DNA of 64,000 bases from Phellopilus nigrolimitatus (taxonomy: Eukaryota; Basidiomycota; Agaricomycetes; Hymenochaetales; Hymenochaetaceae): NCBI GenBank assembly GCA_021029095.1, contig JAJOHG010000016.1, positions 1 through 64,000 on the forward strand. Reading direction: 5' to 3'. The stretch's first letter is position 1; each line of letters starts with the position of its first letter. The position numbers and the translations under genes are program-made. Of the stretch, positions 12,306 to 25,700 are shown piece after piece. The notes beneath the pieces were generated by a model, which did not search any database, was not told where the DNA came from, and saw only the letters and a list, made by a program, of their open reading frames with translations.

Positions 12306-15085
12306 ATGTCGAAGAAAGCCCGACCCCGCAAAGCGAAAACCGAACTTATCCCAAACCCTTCGACATACATCGAAGTTCCGTAAGTACCAATTACTTCTTT
12401 AACTAGTTGAACGCAAAGTAATCTAACAGCCCGCACCTCAGACACACCCCAGAAAAGCGGGTTCGCGCAAAGGATCCTCGACCACCCGGGAAGTTGACGC
12501 CATACAAAGCTAAGACACACGGAATACTCTTTTCAGGAATTCATCAGTTAAAACAGACCTACAAAAACATGGGCGATGTTCTACTCAGGGAAGTCGAGAA
12601 CGGGAAGTTCGATGATGTGCCCGACCTAGTCGAGAGCATATTCTCGGATGCCATTATTTCACGTGGCTTTCCCGGGGCTGCTCGCGTTTCAGTCTCTGAC
12701 ATCCTAACTAAGGTTCAGGGGTCTGATGGACCTGGCTCTCACAGAAAGATGATTGACGCCTTTCCCGGGGCTTGGGTCCAGTGGCTGGCAAACAACCCAG
12801 GTGGTTTGAGCCGCGAAGAGCAGATCGCCGACTACATGAACAAGATGGGCGACAAAATTCGTGGACTGTACTCCATTCCATCGAATGAAGATTCTCATGT
12901 ATTCTCTGCTCGATTCAGAAACAAACAGCCAGCTAATCCACCAGTGTCGTGTGTACGGAAGCCCGATATCTGTGTCCTCAATAGCGCAATCTCCGATCTG
13001 CCAGATGGAAAGGTCAACTGGGAACATCTACGTGCTGTAGTAGAGCATAAGGAATCGCTCAATCCAGTTGCTTTTCAAGCGGCGTATGAAGAACTCTTGA
13101 ATTACGCTCGCCTGATTTTTGCTTCGCAGCCGAACCGTCGATTTGTACTCGGTATGGCCATCCTCGGGGATTACGCGACTTTCTTTTACTTCGATAGAGC
13201 AGGCGTTATCTCATCCGACAGGTTTCACATCCACGAGAACCCCGAGAAGTTTCTTCGCGTCATCGTTGGCTTTCTTTTCGCATCCAATACCGATCTCGGC
13301 TACGACCCCACGATTTTTCTTAAAGATGGGAAAGGTTTCATAACCGTGAAGGGCAAAAAGTACGAAATAGAGAGAATTATCTACGTCGAATCATCGCTTC
13401 GTGGGAGGGGGACGGTATGTTACCTCGCCATTCTCGACGGCAAGAAGTATGTCATCAAAGATTCTTGGGTGGATATATCCCGCCAATCACCCGAGCACCA
13501 GATTCTCAAGCAGCTACGTGGTGTAGCGGGCGTCCCGACTATTGCTGCCTATGAAGTGGTAAAAATCGGGCAGGAAAAGGATACTACGAAACGGTTTAGG
13601 AAGTTTCTCAAGAAGACGAAGTTTTTCAACGCAAGGGAACTAGCCTGGCGCCGGATCCTTGCTATAGCCGAGAATCGCGAACATCGTCGGATTGTCATGA
13701 CGCCCTATGGGGACAGTCTGGAGACATTTTCGTCTCTCATCGAGCTCGTATCGGGCATTAGGGATCTCGTTCTAAGTATGTTGTTCCTAATTTAATGTTT
13801 TTCCTGCGACAATTTTCTCACCTTTCTTCCCACAGTCGTTCGTGATCTTGCTGACAATGATATTCTGCATCGCGACCTCAGTCTTCGAAATGTCATTCTC
13901 GCGAAGTTAGACGAAAGCTCGCCTCTCCGTAGGGCCTTTTTGATCGATTACGACTTTGCCATCAATTTCATCATACAGAATTTCGAGAATGCCAAAGGGC
14001 ATCGAACGGTACGCTTCACGGATCACAACGTTCTCTGCTCGAATTAATTACTAATTAAACGCGCACAGGGCACCTTACCTTTCATGGCTCTTGAGCTTCT
14101 TGATTCCGACGCAGATGGTAACCCCAAAGTCGCTCATGCGTATTACCACGATCTGGAGTCTATTTTCTACATTTTGTGCTGGATCTGCACCATTCTCCAA
14201 GGCCCGAATAACGAGGAGAGAAAAAACTTCAATTTTGCCGCGTCGGAGATCGGGATGTGGGCCGGCCTCCATGTCAATAACCCGAACCTGGGCGACATTC
14301 GAGTGAGAAAACAGGACTCCATTCATTACCTCAATCGGTTCAAGAGCAACGTCCTTGGGGAATTCTCCCCATACTTCAAGGACCTCCATCCTTGTCTGCT
14401 AGCCATGCGCTGGGTACTTTTCCCCAAGGAAGCAGAATTTCCCGATAAGCTAGAAGAAGGAAAAGCCGTGTTGAAGGAATGGGCGGCGATGTCGAAGGAA
14501 GAACGGGAACTGGCTTCCGACGATTTCAAGAAGAAGGTTAGAGATGCAAAGCTGGCTGTTCCCCTTTCCAATCAGTACCAGGACGAAGTAATTTCAGATC
14601 TCGTGAAAATTCTTGACGACACCTTGGATGGTCTATCCAAGAAGCACGGAAGTCCGCCTCCTGTTACTGTTGTGAACAATCCTAGTGCCTTCGCCGTCGA
14701 CGCGGCAGCGGATAGCCCAGCGGTCGCAGCGAGAAAGAAAAAAAGGACGGTCGTGAGAAAGGCTGCGAAAATCGAGGTTGCGGAGAACCCGCTTGGTGTA
14801 GGCGAGTCGGGAAACGCAGGCAATGGCATGCGCGGAACGGCTTCTGAAGATCCCGGGCTAGAGCCGAACTTGTACGAGAAGCCCAATGTCGGGGTGGGAC
14901 GAATCCTTCGCTCCTTTGTCAAGAAGACCAATCCGCCGCCGCCCTCGGTGCGGAAATCTACACGTCGTTCCGCGCGTTCTGGTCCTTCTACTGCCCCAGA
15001 ACAGAGCTCGCGTACGTTAAGGAGTGCGATGAAGCCTTCAGGCTCGAAGAGAGCATCAAGTCTGAATCGTGGAATGCCGCTCTAG
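12306..15085 (+). CDS. FunK1-family fungal protein kinase, copy 1
   Basis: Four exons, 12306-12379, 12442-13775, 13836-14008 and 14069-15085, join in phase to 865 residues. FunK1 kinases are an expanded, fungus-restricted kinase-like group whose substrates are mostly unknown. The N-terminal half (GAWVQWL, KIRGLYSIPSN, RRFVLGMAI) is the family-specific region. The kinase lobe shows KYVIKDSWVD (putative Lys), HRDLSLRN catalytic loop, LIDYDFA in place of DFG, and GTLPFMALELL in the activation segment. The tail from about residue 690 is Lys/Arg/Ser-rich and basic (KKKRTVVRK, RKSTRRSARS), suggesting nuclear localisation. The start was chosen because the short first exon MSKKARPRKAKTEL joins in frame through a standard intron. 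It converges with copy 2 at 18222-20441. Both copies share two intron positions (DLVL|VRDL and HRT|GTLP). Confidence 0.9.
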
Positions 15086-16666
15086 TCGAGCCAGAAGCGC
15101 AAGAATGCAGAGGGCAACTAAATTTGAGCAGAGAGAGGTCAATCCGACTAAGTTTAGATGAATTCCGAGTGATACGCAATTTAGGATTATATACCATGCA
15201 TCTTACTTAGACCACATATGCAGATTTTGTAGTTATAACACTGTATGCTTCCTGTTTACCGGTCATATAATACATATTTATTACATGTTAATGCAAGATT
15301 TCATTTTTGCTAGCAATGAGGGGAGTTTCCGTATAAGTTTATGTAATAAGGCGCGTGATTTGCTGGCAGAACTTCCGTCAAGCCACAACGCGCGGGCCAA
15401 TCGAAAAGGATACATAGTTTGCTCTCACAAATTACTTACAAGGAGACTTTGGTGGTGGGCCATTGCTCCGCATGGCAAGTTACGATTCCTTTTTTCTTCT
15501 TTTTCTTCCTGACATTTGCTTTAGTATATATTAGGTTTCATACATATTATTAGCATTTGGCTAAACAGTACAAAAGGGCACCAAACCCGAGTTGCGTTTT
15601 TTATCGAGAGCATAGGTGAATACACATCATGTATGTACCATCATTCATCTTCAGAATAGAAACAGAAAAGGATCCAGTGGTTATGGAAAGTCAGAAACAG
15701 CCATTCCGTATGCCATGAAGCCATATGTAAAGCAGCCTGTGAGACAAATCCAACAATCAATTCTATCACGGGCGAGCGGTAAACCAACGTTCAAAACAGC
15801 TTTCTCCATGGATGTGTCCGTAAGCGGGTATGCGTGCACATCACCACATGGCACCGCTAGCGAGCACCCGGCCACGTTCTACACGCCCGCAACGGTGCCC
15901 GCGCAGCTGTAGTCCGAGAGCCTGAAGATGGTCGGCCAGACGCCCCAGGAAGCTGCCGTCGACTTCGCGTGGCTCCTAGCGCAATCTCGATTGACGTACC
16001 TTGTAAGAAACCTTTCTGTCACTTACTTGCATCGTACTCAGTTTGGGGAACCATCCTGGTTTTGTCAGTCACCCTCCGACAGTAGCAAAAGACGCAGAAC
16101 TTTAATCGCGTCGTCTCCACGCTCTGCAACTTTGCCGAGCATGCTGGTTACCGAACGCACCAAGTCTACGGCCCCATCGCCAATAGCCACGAGATTTCCG
16201 GGTACCAAATCGCCGCATGATCTGAACGGAACGCTGTGGTGCCTGCTATTTTCTGTCACGGCCCCTGAAAAGACAGATCAAAAGCGAAAAAAAAGGCTAC
16301 GATCGACTCGAAAGCGAAGACTGGTATCTATGTAAATCCGTATTGCACAGCGTGCTTGGAGAGCGGTCCATTTTATTTACGCATATTCCTTGGATATCCG
16401 TAGTTGTTCAACTGGACGTTGCTTGTTCATCTATCTCATTATACCGAATAAATCATGAAACAAAATTTAGTGATTCATTGCAATTTTCTTAGTAGCCACC
16501 CATGCGAAAACGTCCGTGATTGTATACATCTTGTATAGTCTGTATACGTGAATAAATCTGGCCGTCCGAGGGGAGGCGACACAATATATGAAAGCAGTAG
16601 GAACAAAGAAGATCAATCAAAAAGCCAGGGAAAGGCAAGAGGAAGGGAAAGTCAGCTACTAAAGTA
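15086..16666. other. Intergenic region between FunK1 copy 1 and the exchanger remnant
   Basis: No confident gene. A frame at 15928-16335 (plus) and a short one at 16065-16259 (minus, AIGDGAVDLVRSVTSMLGK) are isolated, lack convincing splice partners and match nothing I recognise. The first 250 bases are AT-rich 3' flank of the kinase gene. Confidence 0.4.
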
Positions 16667-17840
16667 CTACCGTTTGACCTCGACGGCGATGTTGATGACC
16701 ATGATAATGATATACGAAACGACAAGAAACACGCCCCAGCGACGTGTGAGGTGGTAATCGTTCAGAGGGATGCACACGAGCGTCGCGAGCAGCAGCGCGA
16801 GCAGGCCGACGGTGCTCACGAGCAGCGTCGCGCTGAAGTCGACTTCGAACGGCAAGCCACCCGCGCTGCGGATGACCGCGGTGCCAGACACGCCGACACC
16901 AAGTAGGATGTTGAGCATCGGCCCGCCGAAGCACGCGGAGAAGCCCATGACGGGCGCAAACGCCGCGACGGAGACGTTCGCGATGAAGTCCGCGAGCGAA
17001 TCTCCCACAGCGAAGACAGTGAGCCCGATGATCGCGTCGCTCAGCCCGAAGATGAAGCCGAATGTCTGTGGTACAAGTCAAAACAAATACAGCAGGAGAA
17101 CATGAAGGAGACACACCTTGAGGACATTGACGACTTCGTCCGCAATGGCCACGATCCACACGACGGCGACGAAGAAGCCCATGGAGCAGCGCACCATCTA
17201 CTCAACGGAGTTGTTCCCGCGACCTGCGAAGACGAGCACGAAGGCCGCCGCGGTGCTGCCCGCAATTGCTGTTGCCGCAAGCAACTACGCCTCGCAATGC
17301 CGCCTGCATACCGCGGAAGAGCACAGCGACACAAAAGAGCGGGCCGAAGACCATCTGCACGGCCATGAGCCACTTGTTGAACTTGAGCTCGTGCATCTCC
17401 TCCTCGGCCGTCAGCACGCGCTCGACACCTTCCTCCTCGAAAACGACGAGGCGGGCCTCCGGAATGGTGCTCCCCACCTGGACACCCTCTTTCTCCCCCC
17501 GTGCCCGCTGACCCGCGCGGAGTCACGTGCATTGGGAGCGTCACCGTCAGTGCCAATACCGCTGGTGCGGCGAGCACAGACGCGAGCTTGCCCGAGCAGC
17601 TGCGTTGTCGCAGGGCTGGAGTACGCTTGCATGCGCGGTGAGGACGAAGGGACGGCGAGGTGTTCGCAGCACTATATTACTTGGGCTATTCCCAGACGGC
17701 TCGGGCAGCTCCTCGGCGTACTCGCCATGCACAATATCCTCGACCTGCTTCCGCCTGAGCTGACGTCGATCCCACCAGCTCCCGATGACGACTACGAGAA
17801 CGTATATCACATATAGACCCACGGGCGGCGACGACCACAA
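16667..17840 (-). pseudogene. Cation/Ca2+ exchanger (NCKX6/CCX-like), decayed
   Basis: The C-terminal exchanger repeat is clear: GDSLADFIANVSVAAFAPVM, then ACFGGPMLNILLGVGVSG, matching the second alpha repeat of Na+/Ca2+-exchanger family proteins, followed by three more membrane spans and stop at 16667. Upstream in order are FGFIFGLSDAIIGLTVFAV (after an intron at 17066-17116), a TM segment TAAAFVLVFAGRG, the loop EEEGVERVLTAEEEMHELKF, and LYVIYVLVVVIGSWW at about 17820. Damage includes an in-frame TAG at 17198-17200 just before MVRCSMG, frame changes near 17285 and 17480-17550, and absence of the first alpha repeat and N-terminus. A working version would move Ca2+ across an internal membrane; this one cannot. 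It lies between the two FunK1 genes. Confidence 0.8.
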
Positions 17841-18221
17841 TGGCGGATGCGACGCGTGTGAGTCATCGCCGAGCGAACCAAATGGATGCAACTCCGATGC
17901 GGCAAATACCGTCTGCGTGCAAGAAGTAATTGAATTACGTTCTTGATTTTGAAATGGGTTTCTCAAGACATGTTTCTCCAGTGTTTTCGTCAACACCAAT
18001 CATGAAATGTGTATGATGTTTCCCTGCTTAAACTACAGTGGAGTTGGAGCGAAGCTCTAGTTGTTGAGCACGCAATACATATAATAATACGTGTCCAATG
18101 AATATGAAACATCCCTTTGCGACAACGAAACGCCTCAGTAGGATGCGTATTTCGTAATGACGAAATGCATACCTTCCGAGTGTCCAACCCTATTTTAGTT
18201 ATCCGTCCCTCTACACCTCAG
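17841..18221. other. Intergenic region, no gene seen
   Basis: Short AT-rich stretch between the exchanger remnant and the 3' end of FunK1 copy 2. Confidence 0.4.
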
Positions 18222-20441
18222 CTAGTCATTCCCTCTTTTACTGCGCTTTGGATTCGACTCGAGCGACGCGTCAGGGCTTAACGCTCGCTTCGACTTCGCT
18301 GCGCTCCTTAGCGTACGGGTACTTCGAGTTGGAGCAGTAGAGGGTGCAGCGTACTTCTTGGCCAAATCATCCAGAGTGTCGTCGAGAATCTTTAGAAGAT
18401 CTGAGAACACTTCGTCCTCATGCTGATAAGCGAGGGGAACAATTCTCTTCGCCTGTCTGACTTTCTCCCTGAATTTCTCGGGAGCTCGCTCCCGTTTTCG
18501 TTTCGACATTGTCGCCCATTCGTCCAACGCAGCTCTGCCGTCTTTTACTTCATCGTGGTATTCGCTATCGTAGTCGTCTACATCCCTGTTGAAAAGCACC
18601 AAGCGCATGGCTGACAAACATGGGTGGAGGTCGTCGAAGTATGGAGCAAACTGCCCAAGAACTTCTTTTTCGAATGTATCTTGTTCGACAACGGATGTCT
18701 CCTTATACCTTCGAAGGCGACGGTAATTTGGGTTTTCCGGATCCGGGCCCACCCAGCCTGAGATAGTCGCTTGCCCGAAATCGAAGTCCTTCCTCTTCTC
18801 GTAGTTCGGGCCTTGGAGAATGGTACAGATCCAGCAGAGAACGAAGAAAATCGATTCCAAATCGTGATAGTATGCATGCGCAACTTCGGGATTACCGTCT
18901 TTGCCGCAGACAAGAAGGTCAAGAGCCATATAAGGCAATGTGCCCTATGTGCCGAAAATTAGAAACGGATTCGTGCAAAGAAAGCTGTGGAGCGTACCGT
19001 TCTGTGCCTTTTTGCATGCAGAGCTTTCTGCTTGACAAAATTTATAGCAGTGTCGTAGTCGATCAGGAAAGCCCTGCGAAGAGGCGCATTTTCGTCTAAT
19101 TTTGCGAGAACAATATTTCGACGACTGATGTCGCAATGCAGAATATTTCTGCGTGCGAGATCCCGAACGACTTTGAGAAGCAAGATGAGCAAATGTGGAG
19201 CAGGAGAAGCATATGATCAGGGACGACATACTTAAAATGAGATCCCGGGTGGCTGATACCAGCTCAATGAGAGACGAGAACGATTCAAAACAATCTCCAA
19301 GGGGCGACGTGACAAGCCGACGATGTTCGCGATTATCGACTTGGACTTGGACCGAACGCCATCTCAGTTCCTCCTCATCAAAGAACTTCTGTTTTCTGAA
19401 AACTTTTCTGAGCCGCTTTATGGTATCCTTTTCCCGCCCTATTTTTACCACTTCAAAGGCAGCAATAGTCGGGACGCCCGCTACACCATGAAGATGTTTG
19501 AGAATTTGATGCTCGGATGATTGGCAGGAATCATCCACCCAAGAATCTTTGACGACATACTTCTTGCCGTCGAGAGTGGCAATGTGACAAATCGTCCCCC
19601 TCCCACGAACGCACGGTTCCTCGTGGAGAGAGCCCTCTAGTCTGAACTTCTTGCCTTTCACGGTTGTGAAGTAGCCTTCATCATCTGATCGAATCGTAGG
19701 GTCATAGCCATGCTCGGTATTGGATGCGAACAGGAAGCCAAAGATGATTCGCAGAAATTTCTCGGGATTCTCGTGGATGTTAAACGTGTCCGACGTGACA
19801 ACGCCCGCTCTGTCGAAGTAGTAGAAAGTCGCGTAATCTTTAAAAATAGCCATCCCGAGTACAAATCGGCGATATAGCTGGGACATGAAAATACAGATTG
19901 CGCATTCAAAGAGTTGATCAAATGCGGCTTCGCGTGCGGCTATAGTGAACGCGTGGCTCTGCTGTATTACAACTTGCACATGCGCCCATACAACTTTGCC
20001 CTCGGGCAAGCTGGACCTCCTACGACTAAGAATGCAGATGCCAAGTTTCTGTACACCGTCCCACGGCGGATCAGCTGGCTGATCGTGTCTGAATCGAGCA
20101 GAGAATACGCGAGAGTGGTCGTTTGACGGGATAGAGTATAGTCCACGAATTTTGTCGCCCATCGCGTTCATATAGCTGGAAATCTGCTCTTCGCGGTCCG
20201 GGTGATCTGGGGTGTCTTCATTCCATTGTACCCATGCTCCGTGAATGCCGTGGCTCGTCTTCCTGTACGAGCCAGGACCGTCGGTCTTCTGGAGCTCAGC
20301 TAGGATGTCAGAAACTGTGACACGAGCTGTCCCGCCAAACTTGCGTGAGATGAGGTCATCTGAGAATATGCCTTCGATGGCATCTGGCACATTATCGAAT
20401 CTCCCATTCCTGAGCTGTTTCTCGAGTAGCTCCGAGTCCAT
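18222..20441 (-). CDS. FunK1-family fungal protein kinase, copy 2, atypical catalytic loop
   Basis: Exons 20441-19232, 19170-18998 and 18944-18222 join in phase to 701 residues from MDSELLEKQLRNGRF. It is paralogous to copy 1 along its length, with the same two intron positions. The catalytic loop reads ILHCDISRRN: the usual Arg of HRD is Cys, while the Asp and Asn are kept. DFG is DYD (LIDYDTAINF), as in copy 1. The C-terminal basic tail is shorter (TRTLRSAAKSKRA, NPKRSKRGND). The first exon of copy 1 (MSKKARPRK...) has only a degenerate echo upstream at 20460-20520 (LTPYTAKT) in a broken frame. The N-terminus may therefore be truncated, and the start at 20441 is the first in-frame ATG aligned with copy 1. 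Confidence 0.85.
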
Positions 20442-20911
20442 GTTCTCAAAGATCAGAGTGTAGTAGCCGAGGTGTAAGAAAAAAGAAGTAGCGTTAAGGG
20501 TGTCTTAGCAGTATATGGCGTCAGCAGATGGTCGAAACTTGTGTCCGAGTTATGTTGAACGACAGTTCAAATTTCAAACCACTGGCTGGCTTACCGGATC
20601 AGGAAGCTCAGCCACAGAACAATTGTGTCCCGATTAGGCGAGTCGTTATTGTCTGTCAAAAGCAGAACAAGACCGGGACACTTGGGCCGCGATCCGCTTA
20701 TCCAAAAAAAGAAAAAGAAGAGCTGTTTTTGCGCACGCGCATCTTGATATCGGACCACTTCGACTGCACGCAATGGAAATCCTTTAAGGACAAACACAAA
20801 AAGAGCCGGGTTGCACCCCCACGGTTTGAGTGATCTTTGCCCATCATGCGCAACACCCTGCATTTCGGGTTTGGTGCCTTGTAGGTCTCCGGACCGTGGG
20901 TGGAATTGATA

Positions 20912-21144
20912 AGTTACGGACCGGCCGAAAAGGAAGTTGCTCGTGCCAGCACTTGAACACATTCAGACATGTCATTTTTTGAAGGTATATGCTGCTGCAG
21001 TTTGACTGCAAGACTAGTCAGCGAGAATCACAGTCACTGCAAGATCTTCTTTCGTGAGTTGAGATTGTTTCCCACTTACGAGTAGTGTGGTCCACAGGTT
21101 TGACGCGCGTCAACGCACCTTTTTGTTTCGGCCGGTCCGTAACT
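20912..21144. mobile_element. Mariner-like MITE with TA target duplication
   Basis: The inverted termini AGTTACGGACCGGCCGAAA (20912-20930) and its exact complement (21126-21144) enclose 233 bp with no coding capacity. They are flanked by TA on both sides (20910-20911 and 21145-21146). A TA duplication and short TIRs fit a Tc1/mariner-type miniature element. Confidence 0.75.
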
Positions 21145-21146
21145 TA

Positions 21147-22764
21147 TTAAATTCGTATTTACGGGTTACGGCCGTGCTGTATACGGAAACGGGCCGTATC
21201 GGTATCGAGAAGATGACGGCAAAAATACGGGTCTTATTATATGGCCTGTATCCGTATTACGGTCGTGGTGAGGTGTCCTCACTTGTTTCCACGAGATAGG
21301 AGTGTGAGCTCATTCAGCTTTATAATTACTATTAGCTTCAAAAGAAAGAGAGAGAAAAAGGAAAAAAAAAAAAAAAAAAACATATTTGTGTCTTGCAGGC
21401 TGGAAAGGCCTTGCTGATACTGGTGGTATCCATACACAGCCTGTGTTGTGATGCTCCCTTGCCGACGCGTTTACAGGCCGTACCGTATACGGACGCGGGC
21501 TGTCGTCCGCACACGGTACGGTACGGAGCCCTAGTGCCTTGCTTTAACAGCGATATCCTAGTTCATGTTAGATAGGACGGCTTCTGTGCGTCCGCTCAGG
21601 ATGATAATCTTGCTTGGCTAGGGTGCGAAAGACTGGCTAGCGGTCGAGTGCCGCCCGAGTAAGTTCATCTGCCTTACGGGAATCAGCTGTTTGGCTTTGT
21701 GCTTCCTGCCCCCTCTAACGTTTTGAGCGTTTTTCGTAGAATAGCATGTCTTCCTGCAGTTTTACAGCTTCGAGAGTATCATAGAGAACACAGTTCGGAT
21801 TGGCCCAAAGATAGGAAGGTCAGGCGTCATCAAATCCAGCGCATCCGGGCTGGAAACGCGCACGTCAACCGGGTTGCTGAAAACGCACTCGCTCTCGAGA
21901 ATTTGACAAGTGACCAGGACCGCACACATGAAGCGCACGAAGTGCACGACGATGCTCGGCGCGCCGTACTGGGCGGCGGTCGTCACCTGGAATAAATACG
22001 CCGTCTAGAGTCTGGCGTTACGCTGACAGGATTTTCCCTGAACGAGTCTTGATACATGCAGGAGACATACAGTAGCAAGCGAGAGTGCGCACGTCAGCTT
22101 AAGGGCGGGACGTAGTAGGGTAGACTTATTCGTGTGTTGTCGACTGACGACAAGCGTCCGATGGGAAGCAGAGCGTCCGTAAGAATATTTGGCTTATGTG
22201 GGCTTGATGTGTCATTGTTCGGAGTTTGAAAAGTCTGTATGTACAGACGCGCATACAGCCGTCTTTTCGTGTCGTGATGAATTGATATCCGACTGCGCTG
22301 CCTGCTCTTGCTAGCCTTGAGAGCTAATCAAACGTTTTAGCGCAGCGAAACAAACTAAGACTTACTGAGCTCTAGTCGCGAGTCTCACGATGCGTACTCA
22401 GAGGCGGAGGATCGCCATAGTCCTGCTCCCATTGCTGAGACTATTGTCACTGGGTGACTGTGTACCAATGATGCTAATGAGACTGCGTCTCTGCCTAGTT
22501 CCATTTTATAAGTTCTTATGTTCCCGCAACTTGACTTCCAGTACGAATTCGAGTACACCTTGAAATCACGGACGTTGTAGATTATTACACATACGCTTTC
22601 AAAGAAAACCAAAGTAATGCATTACGGTGAAGTACAAAAACAAAGCAAAACAATCCAGCCGACGCGTTCAATAATCGTGATGATAAGGAGTAGACGGGGC
22701 TTCAAAACAACAAATTCTATCTTATGCATTTCTCCTGCCTTTTTTTCCATTTTGTTGCATATTA
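21147..22764. other. Intergenic region with palindromic CCGTATACGG motifs and a poly-A tract
   Basis: GTATACGG/CCGTA words recur around 21155-21260 and 21475-21530, with local hairpin potential, and about 20 A residues lie at 21361-21380. This looks like further decayed repeat sequence. A hydrophobic frame at 21762-21986 (minus, QYGAPSIVVHFVRFMCAVLV) may be a lone exon of an unknown membrane protein. No other exon was found. Confidence 0.45.
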
Positions 22765-25700
22765 TTACGCCGGAGCAGGGTGGTGCTCTTTCTTCTCGGC
22801 GATGGTCATGATTTCCATGAGTGCCGTTTGCTGCTCGACGTTGAGCGATGTCGTGGACGCTTGATAGAGCGCAGGGTTTTTCATTTGGAACGCTGAACGT
22901 GCGAAGAAAATATCAGTGAGCCAGTCAATGAATAGCACGAGTCGAATTGAGCATACTAGTAAGCGCCTGCTTGAAGGAGATATAAGGGTCGACAGTCTCC
23001 AATGGGCTGATGTAGCCAAGTTCCTCGTCTATGTCTTCCTCTTCAGACTCATCATCGGATTCCTCTTCACCGACAGTGATCGTAGTCTCCGCTTTCTCGC
23101 GAAGCCGAGCTCCCTGAAGAATATAGCTTTAGTCAATACTTCATGGTCAGTTGATCCAAATATACATACCTCCTTAGCAAGCATTTCGATGTACTCGGAA
23201 TCCTCGTCCCAGACGTCATTATCTGGAGTTCGTTATCAGGCAGGCAGTTTTCTCTAGAACACTGAAAGCTGACCATCATCGTCTTCAAGATTGAGTACCT
23301 CTCCGCCATCGGCGTCATCGTCTTCATCGTCTTCATCAACCTTAAACGCGTCCTCTAAAGCCTTGCGCTCTGTGAGAAAAAGGCACACTCAATGATAACG
23401 CATACTCAGCATCGACGAGACTCTTACTTTCAACAGCTACCGGCAGGCCCTGGAAGACGTGCAGGATAGCAGACACAATGGCCGACCAGCCCTCCTGGAG
23501 CGATGCGGGGATCGCCGCCGCATCCATCTCGAGGAGTGCGCACATCGTCATGATGCTCAGCTTCCTATCGTGCACGCGCGGGAGGCCGGTGGGCGCCTTC
23601 AACACGGCGAACCACTTGTCAAAGAAGACGCGCGCCGCGCCCGGCTTGGCCGCTTCCATGAGGTGCAGCGCCGCGGCCGGGTTGTACAGGACGACGTTGA
23701 TGAGCGACTCGAGATTCGCGAGGCGCAATGCGCGGGTCTCGACGGTCTCCAGCTTCTCCAGAGAGATCTCGATGATGGGCGCGAGAGCCTGGAAAAGAAT
23801 TTCTGTCAGAACTCGATATCGTGGCAGGACGTCGCGACTCGACCCACCTCATCCACTTGCCCACGAAGGTTGAGCAAGAAAGACTCGATGAGCTTGCACG
23901 CGTTCACGCAGTCAGACTCGCCGAGCTGCTCGCTCTTCATTGCGGTCGAATAGATATCCAGGATCATCATTTTGTAGTCTGGACGGCCCTTGATGACATC
24001 TACACCGTACGATATGAAGTTGTCAAGCGAAGGCAGCATCTCTGTAAAAACGTGTCAGGCCACATTGATAAGAATTGACTTGAAAGAAGGAACCCACCTT
24101 CGAGGAAGTCGATTGCGTCCGTCTTGAAAATCTTGTAAGTCAGCTCAAATACTTGCCACATCCCAGGCGAGATGCGGCGCATGTTGAACGTGAGTGCATC
24201 GACAAGGTCATACATGTTATCAAAAAGGTCTGGAAAAGTTATAGCAAATAAGATTCTATGGAGATAGCCTCTCATAAGGCAAACACCGACCGATCTGCTT
24301 GTTTTCCAGGGTGAACGTGATGATGGGGACGATGATCTCCTCCACCTGAGTTAAGATATCTTGTGCGGTATCAACGGACGACACAATCTAGAAAGGGGAA
24401 ACTCTAAGCCACGAGCAGGCAAGTGTGCTGATCGACCAGAACGCACCGTAGAGATGGTCTTCGCTATGCCCATAGCGGCGAATGTCTTGTCGTCGTCGCC
24501 AACATTCGATTCCAGAGCAGTCAAGTCGGGCTCCATGTCCGCCGCAGAGCTTTCCTGAGCCATGTTCTCGCGCATGAGGCGCAAATACGATTCACACTGC
24601 ATACATTAGTGAAACAATTCTCAGTGAGCGATGCCGGACCCAGGAAACAAGAGATAAAGGCGAGGGAACATACGAGGCGAGCGGCAAGCTGGGCGGCGAC
24701 GGGGAGAAGTTCCGCGTCGAATTTCTCGACCATGGTCTCCATGCAGTTGTTCAGGACGTCGAGATCGGTCTCGTCGGAGAGCTTGAGAAGGTCTGATAGG
24801 AGCTTCTGCTTAGCAAGTCATAAGCACTTATAACTGTATATCTTTACCTTGAACGACTTTTCCGACGTTAGGTTTGACGGCGGCTTCAACTGTATCAAAG
24901 CGGGTATCTTTCAGATAGATGTGTGTAGGCGAGAGTTATATTTGACCAACCAGACTCGTGAGCAGTGACCATCTCAGTCAAAGACAGAGCAGCCTGCACG
25001 CGGACGGGCAGCTCGGCATCGTCGAGCGCGTTGGCGACAGCTCTCGACGCCGTAACAAGGTTCTTCATAAAATTGGCTAAAATTCAATCGGATGCGCAAC
25101 AAAGAAAGAGCAGCACAGCTTACCGCCTCATTGGCCCACTGCATATCGTTCTTCTCGATAGTGCCGATCACTTCGACGGCCTAAAAGCACGTGAACCGAG
25201 TCATTTGAGAGTAAGAAAGACGAGATGATGCTACTTACGATCGAGCGCATGTACGGCAGAGGGCTGCCGAACTCCGGGAAGACATGCTGGATGACGAACT
25301 GCTCGACGTTCGGGCGCACCTGCGGGTGGCGCATCATGAAGTGGCCTAGCGCAGCAGTCATGTTCAGTGCGCCGAACTTCTGCGCCGGGCCCGCGTTCCT
25401 ATTGCGCGTGCAGGGTTAATTTCAACTCTTCATCACGTGGTAAGTTACGCACGAATCGAGCACGGAGTTAATGAACTGCAGGATCGGCAAGAAGGTGGTC
25501 TTGGTCCTGGAGCTGGCGAGCGCGAAGAGGAAAGAGGTAGCTGCAGACACTGGGGCAGCGAAGTCCTCGTATTCATCTGTAGACGAAATTCAGATATGTA
25601 TACGAGAAAAAAAACGTTACTCATACCGATCGCAGTGCGAACGTAATCAACCGGGTCCGACTCCCAGAGCTCCTGCTTCATGGGTGTGAAGCAAAGCTGG

